DNA of 64,000 nt. Source: JALHSW01 sp963720675 (lineage in GTDB: Bacteria > Actinomycetota > Acidimicrobiia > IMCC26256 > PALSA-555). The position numbers were made by a program, and so were the translations under genes. The notes under the pieces were generated by a model. It searched no databases and was not told the origin of the DNA. It was given only the letters and a program-made list of their open reading frames with translations. Positions 24,503 through 32,812 of this stretch are shown here, piece by piece (position 1 is the stretch's first letter; each line of letters opens with the position of its first letter). Location of the stretch: assembly GCA_963720675.1 (NCBI GenBank), contig CAVRGH010000005.1:62001-126000 (forward strand), given 5' to 3'.

Positions 24503-25903
24503 TCACGACAAGTCCTCGGGGGTGGCGAAGTGGCCGGCGATCGCGGTGGCCGCGGCGACCGCCGGGGAGACGAGGTGGGTTCGACCGCCCTTGCCCTGCC
24601 GGCCTTCGAAGTTGCGGTTCGACGTCGACGCACACCGTTCGCCGGCCGCGAGCTTGTCGGGGTTCATCGCGAGGCACATCGAGCAGCCGGCCTCGCGCCA
24701 GTCGAAGCCCGCATCGGTGAACACGCGGTCGAGTCCCTCGGCCTCGGCCTGGGCCTTGACGAGCATGGAACCGGGGACGACGAGGGTGCGGATCCCGTCG
24801 CGCACCTTGCGACCGCGTGCGACGGCGGCCGCGGCACGCAGGTCCTCGAGTCGCCCGTTCGTGCAGGAACCGATGAACACGGTGTCGACGTCGATGTCGC
24901 GGATCGCGGTCCCGGCTTCGAGGCCCATGTACCGCAGTGCGTAGGTGGCCGACTCCCGTTGGCTCAGGTCGGTGAACGAGTCGGGGTCGGGGACGACGTC
25001 GTCGATGGTGACGGTCTGGGCGGGGTTGGTGCCCCAGCTCACCGAGGGCCGCAGCGTCGCCGCGTCGATCTCGACCTCGATGCCGAAGCCGGCGCCCTCG
25101 TCGGTGACCAGCGAGCGCCAGTCGTCGAGCGCCTGCTCCCACGCCGCGCCCTTGGGTGCGAACGGTCGACCTTCGAGGTACGCGAACGTGGTGTCGTCGG
25201 GGGCGACCATGCCCGCGCGGGCGCCGGCCTCGATCGACATGTTGCAGACGGTCATGCGGCCTTCCATCGACAGGGCGCGGATCGCGCTGCCCCGGTACTC
25301 GATGACGGAGCCGATCCCGCCGCCGGTGCCGATGCGGGCGATGATCGACAGGACGATGTCCTTGGCGGTCACCCCGGCGGGGAGCTCGCCCTCGACGGTC
25401 ACGGCCATGGTGCCGGGCCGGACCTGGGGGAGCGTCTGGGTGGCCAGCACGTGCTCCACCTCGCTGGTACCGATCCCGAACGCCAGCGCGCCGAACGCGC
25501 CATGGGTCGAGGTGTGGCTGTCGCCGCAGACGATCGTCATCCCCGGGAGTGTGAGGCCCTGCTCGGGGCCGATCACGTGGACGATCCCTTGCCCGGCCTC
25601 GCCCATCTTGGCGAGCCGGATCCCGAACTCGGCGCAGTTGCTCGCCAGGGCGTCCATCTGCTTCGCCGAGATCGGGTCGGCGACCGGCTGGTCGATGTCG
25701 GCGGTGGGGACGTTGTGGTCCATGGTCGCCACCGTGAGGTCGGGGCGGCGGACCCGGCGCCCCTGCATCCGCAGGCTCTCGAAGGCCTGGGGCGAGGTGA
25801 CCTCGTGGACGAGGTGGAGGTCGATGTAGAGGAGGTCGGGCTCACCGTCGGCGCGCCGGACGACGTGGCGTTCCCAGACCTTGTCGGCGAGCGTCTGTAT
25901 CAC
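24503..25903 (-). CDS. leuC: 3-isopropylmalate dehydratase, large subunit
   Basis: 466 residues from GTG 25903, which matches the usual N-terminus (TLADKVWERHVV). 4Fe-4S ligands appear in GSCTNGRLEDLRAA and GCSMCLAMNPDKL; substrate motifs include GDSHTSTHGAFGALAFG and ATMDHNVPT. Aconitase-superfamily enzyme of the leucine pathway; needs LeuD. On the minus strand CAGAAT stands 6 nt before GTG, so the mRNA is probably leaderless. In contrast to leuA and leuB, no leucine-rich leader peptide is seen upstream. Confidence 0.95.
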   Translation of the reverse strand: MIQTLADKVWERHVVRRADGEPDLLYIDLHLVHEVTSPQAFESLRMQGRRVRRPDLTVATMDHNVPTADIDQPVADPISAKQMDALASNCAEFGIRLAKMGEAGQGIVHVIGPEQGLTLPGMTIVCGDSHTSTHGAFGALAFGIGTSEVEHVLATQTLPQVRPGTMAVTVEGELPAGVTAKDIVLSIIARIGTGGGIGSVIEYRGSAIRALSMEGRMTVCNMSIEAGARAGMVAPDDTTFAYLEGRPFAPKGAAWEQALDDWRSLVTDEGAGFGIEVEIDAATLRPSVSWGTNPAQTVTIDDVVPDPDSFTDLSQRESATYALRYMGLEAGTAIRDIDVDTVFIGSCTNGRLEDLRAAAAVARGRKVRDGIRTLVVPGSMLVKAQAEAEGLDRVFTDAGFDWREAGCSMCLAMNPDKLAAGERCASTSNRNFEGRQGKGGRTHLVSPAVAAATAIAGHFATPEDLS

Positions 25904-26001
25904 CCTCAGATTCTGGCACGGACCCTTGCCCCGCCTTCCCTCGTGCGCTCGCCGGGAGCCTCCCCGGGCCCATCCGCCCGGATTCGCTCGCGGCAGCGTT
26001 C

Positions 26002-26045
26002 GTTCACTCTCGTGAAACACACGCGAAACACTTCACCCATAGGTT
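26002..26045 (+). promoter_or_regulatory. OmpR/GlnR-like operator and -10 of the wHTH-antiporter operon
   Basis: Between divergent leuC and the winged-helix gene lie GTTCAC-TCTC-GTGAAA (26002-26017), then two direct repeats GAAACAC (26014-26020 and 26025-26031) exactly 11 bp apart, the one-turn spacing used by OmpR/PhoB/GlnR-class dimers. TTCAC follows. The -10-like TAGGTT (26040-26045) is 8 nt before the ATG, so the repeats overlap the -35 position. Likely autoregulation by the adjacent winged-helix protein. Confidence 0.5.
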
Positions 26046-26053
26046 CGACCGGC

Positions 26054-26539
26054 ATGGAGGTCGAGATTCTGCGTTGGCCCGACGACCAGGAGCGGCTGGA
26101 GCGCCTGCGCTCCTCCGGGCAGCCCCGGCTGCTCCTCGTCGACGACTCGGTGGTGCCCCCGTCCAGCGTCGACCCGCTCGAGGACTGGACCCGCACGACC
26201 GCGGACCCCCGCGACGTGCAGACCCGGGTGAGCACCCTGCACCGCCGGGCCGAGCGGCACAGCGAGCGGCCGCTGGTCGACGGCTCGGGCCTGCTCCACT
26301 TCGGGGGTCGATGGGTGGCGCTCTCACCCGTCGAGGCCGCGCTGGCCGAGGTGCTCGTCGAGCGATTCGGTGCGGTCGTCGGCCGGGAGGTGCTGGCACG
26401 CAGCGCCTGGCGCGAAGGCGTACCGACGCGCAACGCGCTCGACGTGCAGATGGTTCGATTCCGCCGGCGCATCGAGTCACTGGGGCTCGAGGTCCGCACC
26501 GTGCGGTCGCGCGGGTACCTGCTCCAGCAAGTCGGCTAG
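26054..26539 (+). CDS. Winged-helix transcription regulator with a vestigial receiver-like N-terminus
   Basis: 161 residues. The C-terminal ~90 residues form an OmpR/PhoB winged helix: VALSPVEAALAEVLVERFGAVVGREVLARSAW, the recognition-helix region NALDVQMVRFRRRIES, and the wing VRTVRSRGYLL. The N-terminal ~65 residues (with GQPRLLLVDDSVVPPSSVDP, then EDWTRTTADPRDVQTR) recall one strand and loop of a receiver but are too short and lack the phosphoacceptor geometry, so the protein is not a standard response regulator. Actinobacterial GlnR is likewise an atypical OmpR-family regulator, but that this protein is GlnR-like is speculation. It is followed 7 bp later by the antiporter-GlnD fusion; a two-gene operon. 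Confidence 0.8.
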   Translation: MEVEILRWPDDQERLERLRSSGQPRLLLVDDSVVPPSSVDPLEDWTRTTADPRDVQTRVSTLHRRAERHSERPLVDGSGLLHFGGRWVALSPVEAALAEVLVERFGAVVGREVLARSAWREGVPTRNALDVQMVRFRRRIESLGLEVRTVRSRGYLLQQVG

Positions 26540-26546
26540 CGACCCC

Positions 26547-29297
26547 ATGGACGTCGGCGCGGTACTCCTCGACATCCTGATCGTGCTCGTCGCGGCGAAG
26601 ATCGCCGCGGAGCTCGCCGAACGGGTCGGCATCCCGGGCGTCGTCGCGGAGATCTTCGCAGGGGTGCTCATCGGGCCGTCCGTCCTCGGGATGGTGGGCC
26701 TCAACGAGACGTTGAGCGTGCTCGGCGAGATCGGCGTCATCCTGCTGCTGCTGCAGGTGGGGCTGGAGATGGACCTCGGCGAGCTCGGTGCCGTCGGGCG
26801 CGCCTCGGTCTCGGTGGCAGTCATCGGCGTCGTCGTACCGATGATGGCCGGCTTCGCCGTCGCCGAGATCTTCTCCTACGGCGACAACACCGCGCTCTTC
26901 CTCGGTGCGGCACTCGCAGCGACCAGCGTCGGCATCACCGCGCGGGTGTTCAGCGATCTCCGGGCGCTCGCGACGGTGGAGGCACGCACCGTGCTGGGTG
27001 CTGCGGTCGCGGACGACGTGCTCGGGCTCGTGATCCTCACCGTCGTGGTCAGGGTGGTCTCGGAGGGGACGATCTCGATCGCGAGCCTGCTCGAGATCAT
27101 CGGCGTGGCAGTGGGCTTCCTCGTGGTCGCGACCTTGGTCGGCTCGAAGATCGCGCCGCCCGCGTTCGAGTGGCTGCACAAACGCTCGAGATCCGCGGGC
27201 ACCCTGGTGGCGCTGGCCCTCGCGTTCACGCTCGGGTTCGCCGAGCTCGCAGAGGCGGCGCAGCTCGCCCCGATCGTCGGCGCGTTCGTCGCCGGCGTCG
27301 CGCTCTCGCGCTGCAAGGTGAAGGACCGCATCGAGCGAGAGCTCGCGCCGGTCGGCCACCTGTTCATCCCCGTGTTCTTCCTCCAGATCGGGATCGCGGT
27401 CGACGTCGGCCAGTTCTTCTCGCCCGATGTGCTCGGCGTCGCGGCCGTGCTCTTCGTGGTCGCGGTGATCGGGAAGCTCGTGTCTGCGCTCGGGGTCTTC
27501 GGGTCGCCGGGCGACAAGTGGCTCATCGGGTTCGGGATGATCCCCCGGGGTGAGGTCGGCCTGATCTTCGCCACGATCGGACTGCAGCAGGGGGTGTTCG
27601 GCGACGACCTCTATGCCGCGGTCCTGCTGGTCGTGCTGGCGACGACGATGCTGGCCCCACCGCTCCTCAAGTCACGCCTGCTCCGGATGAGGGTGCATCG
27701 GGGTCCGGAAGCCCCGTCGGATTCGATGCCCGAGGGCGGCTGGCTGCAGGTGGAAGACGGCGTGGTCGAGCTCGCAGCCCGACCACCGGCCGCGCGAGCC
27801 CTGCACGTCGGACTCGACGCCGCGCTGCTCGTCGCCGACGACGTCCGGCCCGGGCCGCGCCTGCTCGACTGGCTCGGCAACCTCGGCGACGCCGCCCTGC
27901 CCTGGGACGACGGAGCGACCAACGAGCTGTTCGCGGTGCTGGGGCGGGGCACGCCGCGCACCTGGCGGTTCCTCGAGACGACCGGGTTGCTGGAACGGGC
28001 GTTGCCGGAGCTCGCCGACGCGGTGACCAAGCGGCGCGCCGACCCGTTCGTGCTCGAGCCCGCGCACGTCCTGACGTTCCAGCTGGTCGAGCGGCTTCGT
28101 GCAATCGTCGTGGAGGACCCGCGGGCCGCCGACGAGCACCCGCGGCTCGCGCACCCGGAGTGGCTCGTGCTCGCCGCGCTCATCCTCGACGCAGCAGGGG
28201 ACGACACGTCTCCGGTCGATGTCGCTCGCAGGCTCGTGCATCGCCTCGACCTCGGCGCGGCCGCCGAACAGGAGATCGCCCTGCTCGTCGGGGACTCCGA
28301 GCTGCTCCGCGCCGCGGCGTCGCGCATCGACGGCCTCGAGGAGGAGCGGGTCCTGCAGATCGCGAGCCACCTCGACACGGCCGAGCGCGCCCGCGCGCTC
28401 TACGTGCTCAGCGTGGCGATCAACGATCTCGAGCCGTGGGATCGCAAGCGGCTGGACGACCTGCTCGACCTCGTGCTCGTGGTGCTCGACCGTCCGCAGC
28501 TCACGGGCCTCGATGCCAGGAACCTCGTCGAGCGACGTCGCGCCGAGGCATTGCGACTGGCCGGGTCGGATCCGGGCGTCATCGACCGTGTCCAGCACGC
28601 GCCCCGCGCGTATCTCCTGAACCAGGACGCGGCCGACGTGGCGCGGCAGGCCGCGCTCCTCGAGCCGCTGCCGGGCCGGAGCCGCGCCCGCGTCGGCGTC
28701 GTGCCGATCGAGGCACCGAGCGGCTCGCGGCACGAGTGGCGCGTGGAGGTGGCAGTGCGCGACCGCCCGGCCCTGCTCGCGACGGTGTCCGGCGTCCTCG
28801 CGGAGGCCGGTCTCGACGTGCTCGACGCAGTCATCGCGACCTGGGACGACGGGGCCGCACTGGAGAGCTTTCGGGTGCGGCGCGCGCTGCTCGAGCCGGC
28901 GCAGCTCGACGACGAGCAGATCGCCCGGGCCCGCCCACCCGAAGCCTCGTGGCTCGAGCAGGAGATCGTCGCGGCGTTCGACCGGCCGCTCACCTCACCA
29001 CCGAACCCGGACGCCGAGGTCATCTTCGACGACAGCGGGTCTCCCTGGTACACGCTCTGCGAGGTGCGGAGCCCGGATCGTCGGGGGCTGCTGCACACGA
29101 TCACGGTCGGGCTCGCGTCGGCGGGTGCCGATGTGCACTCGGCCCGCCTCGTCACGACCGACGGCCGGGCCGTCGACCGCTTCGAGCTGACCGACCGCAC
29201 CGGCCGGAAGCTCGACACGGAGGTCAAGGACGCGATCGTCGTCGCGATCACCGGGGGAGTCGTGCCGCGCCGCCGGATGCTCTCGCGCCGCCGCTAG
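26547..29297 (+). CDS. Cation/proton antiporter fused to a degenerate GlnD-like HD region and two ACT domains
   Basis: 916 residues. Residues 1 to ~380 are a CPA2-type monovalent cation/proton antiporter with about 12 helices; the ion-site pair is Asp156-Asp157 (AAVADDVLGLV), the DD type of NapA-like sodium antiporters rather than the QD of KefC. There is no TrkA-N domain. Residues ~460-715 align in pattern with the HD region of GlnD (uridylyl-removing domain): RFLETTGLLERALPEL, EPAHVLTFQLVERL (His507 kept), then ALILDAAGD where GlnD has ALxHDIGKG, so the HD His is Leu547 and catalysis should be lost. ACT1 is ~731-785 (VAVRDRPALLATVSGVLAEAG), ACT2 ~834-905 (VRSPDRRGLLHTITVGLASAG). The GlnD nucleotidyltransferase domain is absent. 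Inference: amino-acid (glutamine or branched-chain) binding gates ion exchange. Confidence 0.88.
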   Translation: MDVGAVLLDILIVLVAAKIAAELAERVGIPGVVAEIFAGVLIGPSVLGMVGLNETLSVLGEIGVILLLLQVGLEMDLGELGAVGRASVSVAVIGVVVPMMAGFAVAEIFSYGDNTALFLGAALAATSVGITARVFSDLRALATVEARTVLGAAVADDVLGLVILTVVVRVVSEGTISIASLLEIIGVAVGFLVVATLVGSKIAPPAFEWLHKRSRSAGTLVALALAFTLGFAELAEAAQLAPIVGAFVAGVALSRCKVKDRIERELAPVGHLFIPVFFLQIGIAVDVGQFFSPDVLGVAAVLFVVAVIGKLVSALGVFGSPGDKWLIGFGMIPRGEVGLIFATIGLQQGVFGDDLYAAVLLVVLATTMLAPPLLKSRLLRMRVHRGPEAPSDSMPEGGWLQVEDGVVELAARPPAARALHVGLDAALLVADDVRPGPRLLDWLGNLGDAALPWDDGATNELFAVLGRGTPRTWRFLETTGLLERALPELADAVTKRRADPFVLEPAHVLTFQLVERLRAIVVEDPRAADEHPRLAHPEWLVLAALILDAAGDDTSPVDVARRLVHRLDLGAAAEQEIALLVGDSELLRAAASRIDGLEEERVLQIASHLDTAERARALYVLSVAINDLEPWDRKRLDDLLDLVLVVLDRPQLTGLDARNLVERRRAEALRLAGSDPGVIDRVQHAPRAYLLNQDAADVARQAALLEPLPGRSRARVGVVPIEAPSGSRHEWRVEVAVRDRPALLATVSGVLAEAGLDVLDAVIATWDDGAALESFRVRRALLEPAQLDDEQIARARPPEASWLEQEIVAAFDRPLTSPPNPDAEVIFDDSGSPWYTLCEVRSPDRRGLLHTITVGLASAGADVHSARLVTTDGRAVDRFELTDRTGRKLDTEVKDAIVVAITGGVVPRRRMLSRRR

Positions 29298-29520
29298 CCG
29301 TCGAGGCCGAGATCGTCGGCCAGGCGGGAGCGGCGGGGTTCAGCAGCACCGGCACGATGCCGACGCGGAGCGCACCGAGGACGACGCCGAGGTACGCCCG
29401 GGACGCCGCCGCGACCACTGCGACCCGGTCACCGGCGGTACAGCCGAGCGCGAAGAGCGCTGCGGCGGCCCGCCGCTGGTCGCGCGCCGACTCCGCTGCG
29501 GTGATACGGATCACCGGCAT
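29298..29520 (-). pseudogene. Truncated N-terminus of an acyl-CoA synthetase (AMP-binding)
   Basis: Reading from ATG 29520 on the minus strand: MPVIRITAAESARDQRRAAA, then ALGCTAGDRVAVVAAASRAY and LGVVLGALRVGIVPVLLNPA, the characteristic first ~65 residues of AMP-dependent acyl-CoA ligases (GDRVAV...LLGALRAGAVPVPLNP). The similarity ends at the antiporter stop codon and none of the ~450 following residues of the family are present. It sits between the antiporter and DUF429 genes, so a deletion removed the rest. No other feature was seen in this 228-bp gap. Confidence 0.6.
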
Positions 29521-29525
29521 CGTGC

Positions 29526-30200
29526 TCAGTACCAGATCGCGACGGGACGGCCGTCGACGTCGCGCTCGGGCGGGTCCGGGAGGCTCCGGCCCTCGCCCCG
29601 CGCGATGCGTGCCGCTGACCACGCCGCGGCGCCCGCGTCGGCGATGTCGTCGGCCGCCGCGAGACCACGGAACAGTTGCTTGGACGGCAGCTCGATCCCC
29701 ACGCGCGCCAAGGCCGTGACGCGAGCACGATTGCCCTCGTCGGTCTTCTTCGTGGCCGGGATCGGTCCACCCGCCAGCTCTTGGAACGAGACTTCGGGGT
29801 GAACCTCGTACACACGGCGATCGGAACGCCACGAGGGCATCGCGTCGCGGATCTTGTGGCGCAGCCCGAAGGACTGTGCCGAGAGCCCCTTTCCCGTCAG
29901 GCGCTGGGCCTCGCTGTTCGCGACGTCGTGCTCATCGAGCTGCAGCGCTGCCCAAGGCGGTGCATTGAAGACGGCGTTCTTGTGGTGAACGAGGAAGTCG
30001 CGGGCCGCTTGGTCGGTCTTCCGGCCACCGTGAGCGATGTCGATCGGCTCGCCCAGCGGAATGTCGACGCCGATCACCTCGGCGTCTCGGCCGATGACAT
30101 CGGCGAACGTCGAATGGACTCGCGAGTCGCTGACGCTGCCGCCGGTGAGCTCCACGACGAACCAACCACCCTTGCAGCCGTCGACGCCGACGACGCGCAC
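29526..30200 (-). CDS. DUF429 family protein
   Basis: 224 residues. Conserved N-terminus VVGVDGCKGGWFVVEL and GVDIPLGEP (two acidic strands of an RNase H-like fold), NAVFNAPPWAAL, VYEVHPEVSFQELAGG (the 'E.HPE..F' box) and ending with AAADDIADAGAAAWSAARIARGEG, all typical of DUF429. The fold and acidic residues suggest a nuclease or nucleotide-binding activity, but no function is established. It follows greA on the minus strand by 31 bp, so likely co-transcribed. GTG start. Confidence 0.85.
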   Translation of the reverse strand: MRVVGVDGCKGGWFVVELTGGSVSDSRVHSTFADVIGRDAEVIGVDIPLGEPIDIAHGGRKTDQAARDFLVHHKNAVFNAPPWAALQLDEHDVANSEAQRLTGKGLSAQSFGLRHKIRDAMPSWRSDRRVYEVHPEVSFQELAGGPIPATKKTDEGNRARVTALARVGIELPSKQLFRGLAAADDIADAGAAAWSAARIARGEGRSLPDPPERDVDGRPVAIWY

Positions 30201-30231
30201 CGATACGTCCGAGCCCGCAGCGTCGAGCGGA

Positions 30232-30711
30232 TCAGGCGTCGACCGATCGGACGCTGACCACCTCGACCTCGAACTTGCGGCGCGGACCCTCGAACTCGAC
30301 CTTGTCGCCCGGCTTCACACCCATCAGCACCTTGCCGAGGGGCGAGGAGGAGGAGAGCACGTCGTAGGTGTCGTGGCGCTCCTCGATCGACCCGACGAGG
30401 TACAGGGTCGTGTCGTCGTCGTCGTCCATCCGGATCTCGACGACCGAGCCGGGCGCGACGACACCGGTGTCGGCGTTGTTGTCGACGACGACCGCGGCCT
30501 TCAACATCTGGTCGAGGTGCCGGATGCGGCCTTCGTTCAGACCCTGTTCGTTCTTGGCCGCGTCGAAGTCGGCGTTCTCGCGGATGTCGCCGTGCTCGCG
30601 GGCACGCTCGATCCACTGCGAGATCTCGCTGCGACGCTCACCCGAGCGCCACTCGTGCTCTTGACGCAGGCGCTCGTACGCGTCACGGGAGAAGTGCTGT
30701 TCGTCGGCCAC
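30232..30711 (-). CDS. greA: Transcription elongation factor GreA/GreB family
   Basis: 159 residues from GTG 30711, the normal GreA length. N-terminal coiled coil (SEISQWIERAREHGDIRENADFDAAKNEQGLNEGRI, with the DIRENADF-type tip acidic residues that enter the polymerase secondary channel) and C-terminal FKBP-like domain (SPLGKVLMGVKPGDKVEFEGP). It stimulates cleavage of backtracked RNA. TACGCT is 6 nt upstream of the start, a leaderless arrangement. Divergent from the DMT transporter. Confidence 0.94.
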   Translation of the reverse strand: MADEQHFSRDAYERLRQEHEWRSGERRSEISQWIERAREHGDIRENADFDAAKNEQGLNEGRIRHLDQMLKAAVVVDNNADTGVVAPGSVVEIRMDDDDDTTLYLVGSIEERHDTYDVLSSSSPLGKVLMGVKPGDKVEFEGPRRKFEVEVVSVRSVDA

Positions 30712-30778
30712 CGTCCAAGCGTACCCGCCACACCCTCGAATCGAGCCGTTGGATCCGCGGGTTGCGACAAGATGCCGT

Positions 30779-31624
30779 ATGGCCTTCGTCCTCGCGCTCG
30801 CGGCAGCGCTCACCTACGGCGCGGGCGACTTCCTCGGGGGGATCGCGACCAAGCGTTCCGGGAGCTCGCTCGGGGTCGTCGCGATGTCGTCGCTCGTCGG
30901 CCTCGGCCTCCTGGCAGTTCTGGTGTGGGTCGTCCCCGGGGACCCGACCGCGGCCGATCTCCTCTGGGGTGCTGCCGGGGGGATCGCCGGCGGCACGGGC
31001 GTCATGTTCTTCTACGTCGCCCTCGCGACCGGGGTCATGAGCGTGGTCGCCCCGGTCACCGCGGTCACCGGGGCAGTAGTGCCGGTCGCGGCCGGGCTGC
31101 TCCTCGGGGAGCGGCCCGGCGGGTGGGCGCTCCTCGGGGTCGCGCTCGCGATCGGTGCCGTCGCACTCCTGGCGCGCGAGGCGCCCGGTGCCAACGAGCA
31201 CGTCGAGGGGGACCGCCGGCGAGCGTTCGTGCTGGCGCTCGGGGCCGGGCTGGGGTTCGGGGGCTTCTTCGTGCTGTTGGACCGGACGGGCGGTGACGCC
31301 GGGCTGTGGCCGCTCGTCGCCTCTCGGTCGGTCACGTTCGCGCTCGCGGCGGTGGTCGCGGTGGTGACGTCCCATGCGGTGATTCCGACACGCGACGCGC
31401 GCCTCGCCACCGTCGGCACGGGGATCATGGACATGGCAGCGAACGCGCTGTTCCTCGTGGCGAACCGGTCAGGGTTGCTCGCCCTGGTCGCGGTGGTGAC
31501 CTCCCTCTACCCCGCGAGCACGATCTTCCTGGCCCAGGTGTTCCTCGGCGAGCGGCTCGCCCGGCACCAGCTGGTCGGCCTCGTCCTCGCGGGCGTGGCG
31601 GTCGTGCTCATCGCGGGAACGTGA
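30779..31624 (+). CDS. EamA/DMT family transporter
   Basis: 281 residues, about ten hydrophobic helices in two EamA repeats. Repeat 1 contains GGIAGGTGVMFFYVALATGVMSVVAPVTA, repeat 2 contains NRSGLLALVAVVTSLYPASTIFLAQVFLGERLARHQLVG, the typical 'E' loop preceding the last helices. The family exports amino acids, metabolites or drugs. The position next to greA and just upstream of the leuB leader gives no firm substrate, though branched-chain amino acid efflux would fit the neighbourhood. Confidence 0.87.
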   Translation: MAFVLALAAALTYGAGDFLGGIATKRSGSSLGVVAMSSLVGLGLLAVLVWVVPGDPTAADLLWGAAGGIAGGTGVMFFYVALATGVMSVVAPVTAVTGAVVPVAAGLLLGERPGGWALLGVALAIGAVALLAREAPGANEHVEGDRRRAFVLALGAGLGFGGFFVLLDRTGGDAGLWPLVASRSVTFALAAVVAVVTSHAVIPTRDARLATVGTGIMDMAANALFLVANRSGLLALVAVVTSLYPASTIFLAQVFLGERLARHQLVGLVLAGVAVVLIAGT

Positions 31625-31641
31625 GGGCCCGGAATAGGGGT

Positions 31642-31670
31642 TTGACCCGGGTGGGTACGGCTGCGAAAAT
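31642..31670 (+). promoter_or_regulatory. Promoter of the leuB-ilvE-cimA operon
   Basis: -35 TTGACC (31642-31647), 17-nt spacer, -10 GAAAAT (31665-31670). Transcription should begin near 31677, only a few nt before the leader-peptide ATG at 31680. Confidence 0.6.
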
Positions 31671-31679
31671 GGCTGCTTC

Positions 31680-31712
31680 ATGACGCACCTCACCGTCATC
31701 CTCATTTCCTAG
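31680..31712 (+). CDS. Branched-chain leader peptide in front of leuB
   Basis: A 10-codon frame, MTHLTVILIS. Six codons in a row or nearly so are branched-chain (Leu, Val, Ile, Leu, Ile), so the peptide can sense all three branched-chain aminoacyl-tRNAs. It is followed by a pause hairpin and an intrinsic terminator, then leuB-ilvE-cimA. Together with the leucine-only peptide of leuA this forms a two-tier attenuation scheme. Too short for automatic detection. Confidence 0.85.
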   Translation: MTHLTVILIS

Positions 31713-31768
31713 CGAGCGCCGGACCACCGGCGTTCGCCCTCGACCGTCCACTCCGGTGGGCGGTTTTT
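31712..31768 (+). terminator. Attenuator of leuB-ilvE-cimA
   Basis: GCGAGCGCCGG (31712-31722) pairs with CCGGCGTTCGC (31727-31737), one G-U, overlapping the leader stop. CCGTCCAC (31744-31751) pairs with GTGGGCGG (31756-31763) with a U-G pair and is followed by TTTTT (31764-31768): a pause hairpin followed by a Rho-independent terminator. Confidence 0.85.
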
Positions 31769-31801
31769 CATTGCCCGGAACCTCTCGGAGAGAGCAGCAC
31801 C

Positions 31802-32800
<999 letters not shown>

Positions 32801-32812
32801 GGAGAACCCGAG

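Noticed and set aside
25904..26053. A leucine leader peptide before leuC
   Set aside because: No short frame with clustered Leu/Val/Ile codons and no terminator-like hairpin with a T-run is visible; leuC instead has a -10 6 nt before GTG.
26054..26539. Full response regulator with a receiver domain
   Set aside because: Only about 65 residues precede the DNA-binding part; the acidic pair and phosphoacceptor Asp/Lys arrangement cannot be fitted.
29298..29525. A small intact gene on the minus strand between the antiporter and DUF429
   Set aside because: The frame shows only the beginning of an AMP-ligase and then random codons running into the antiporter; treated as a remnant.
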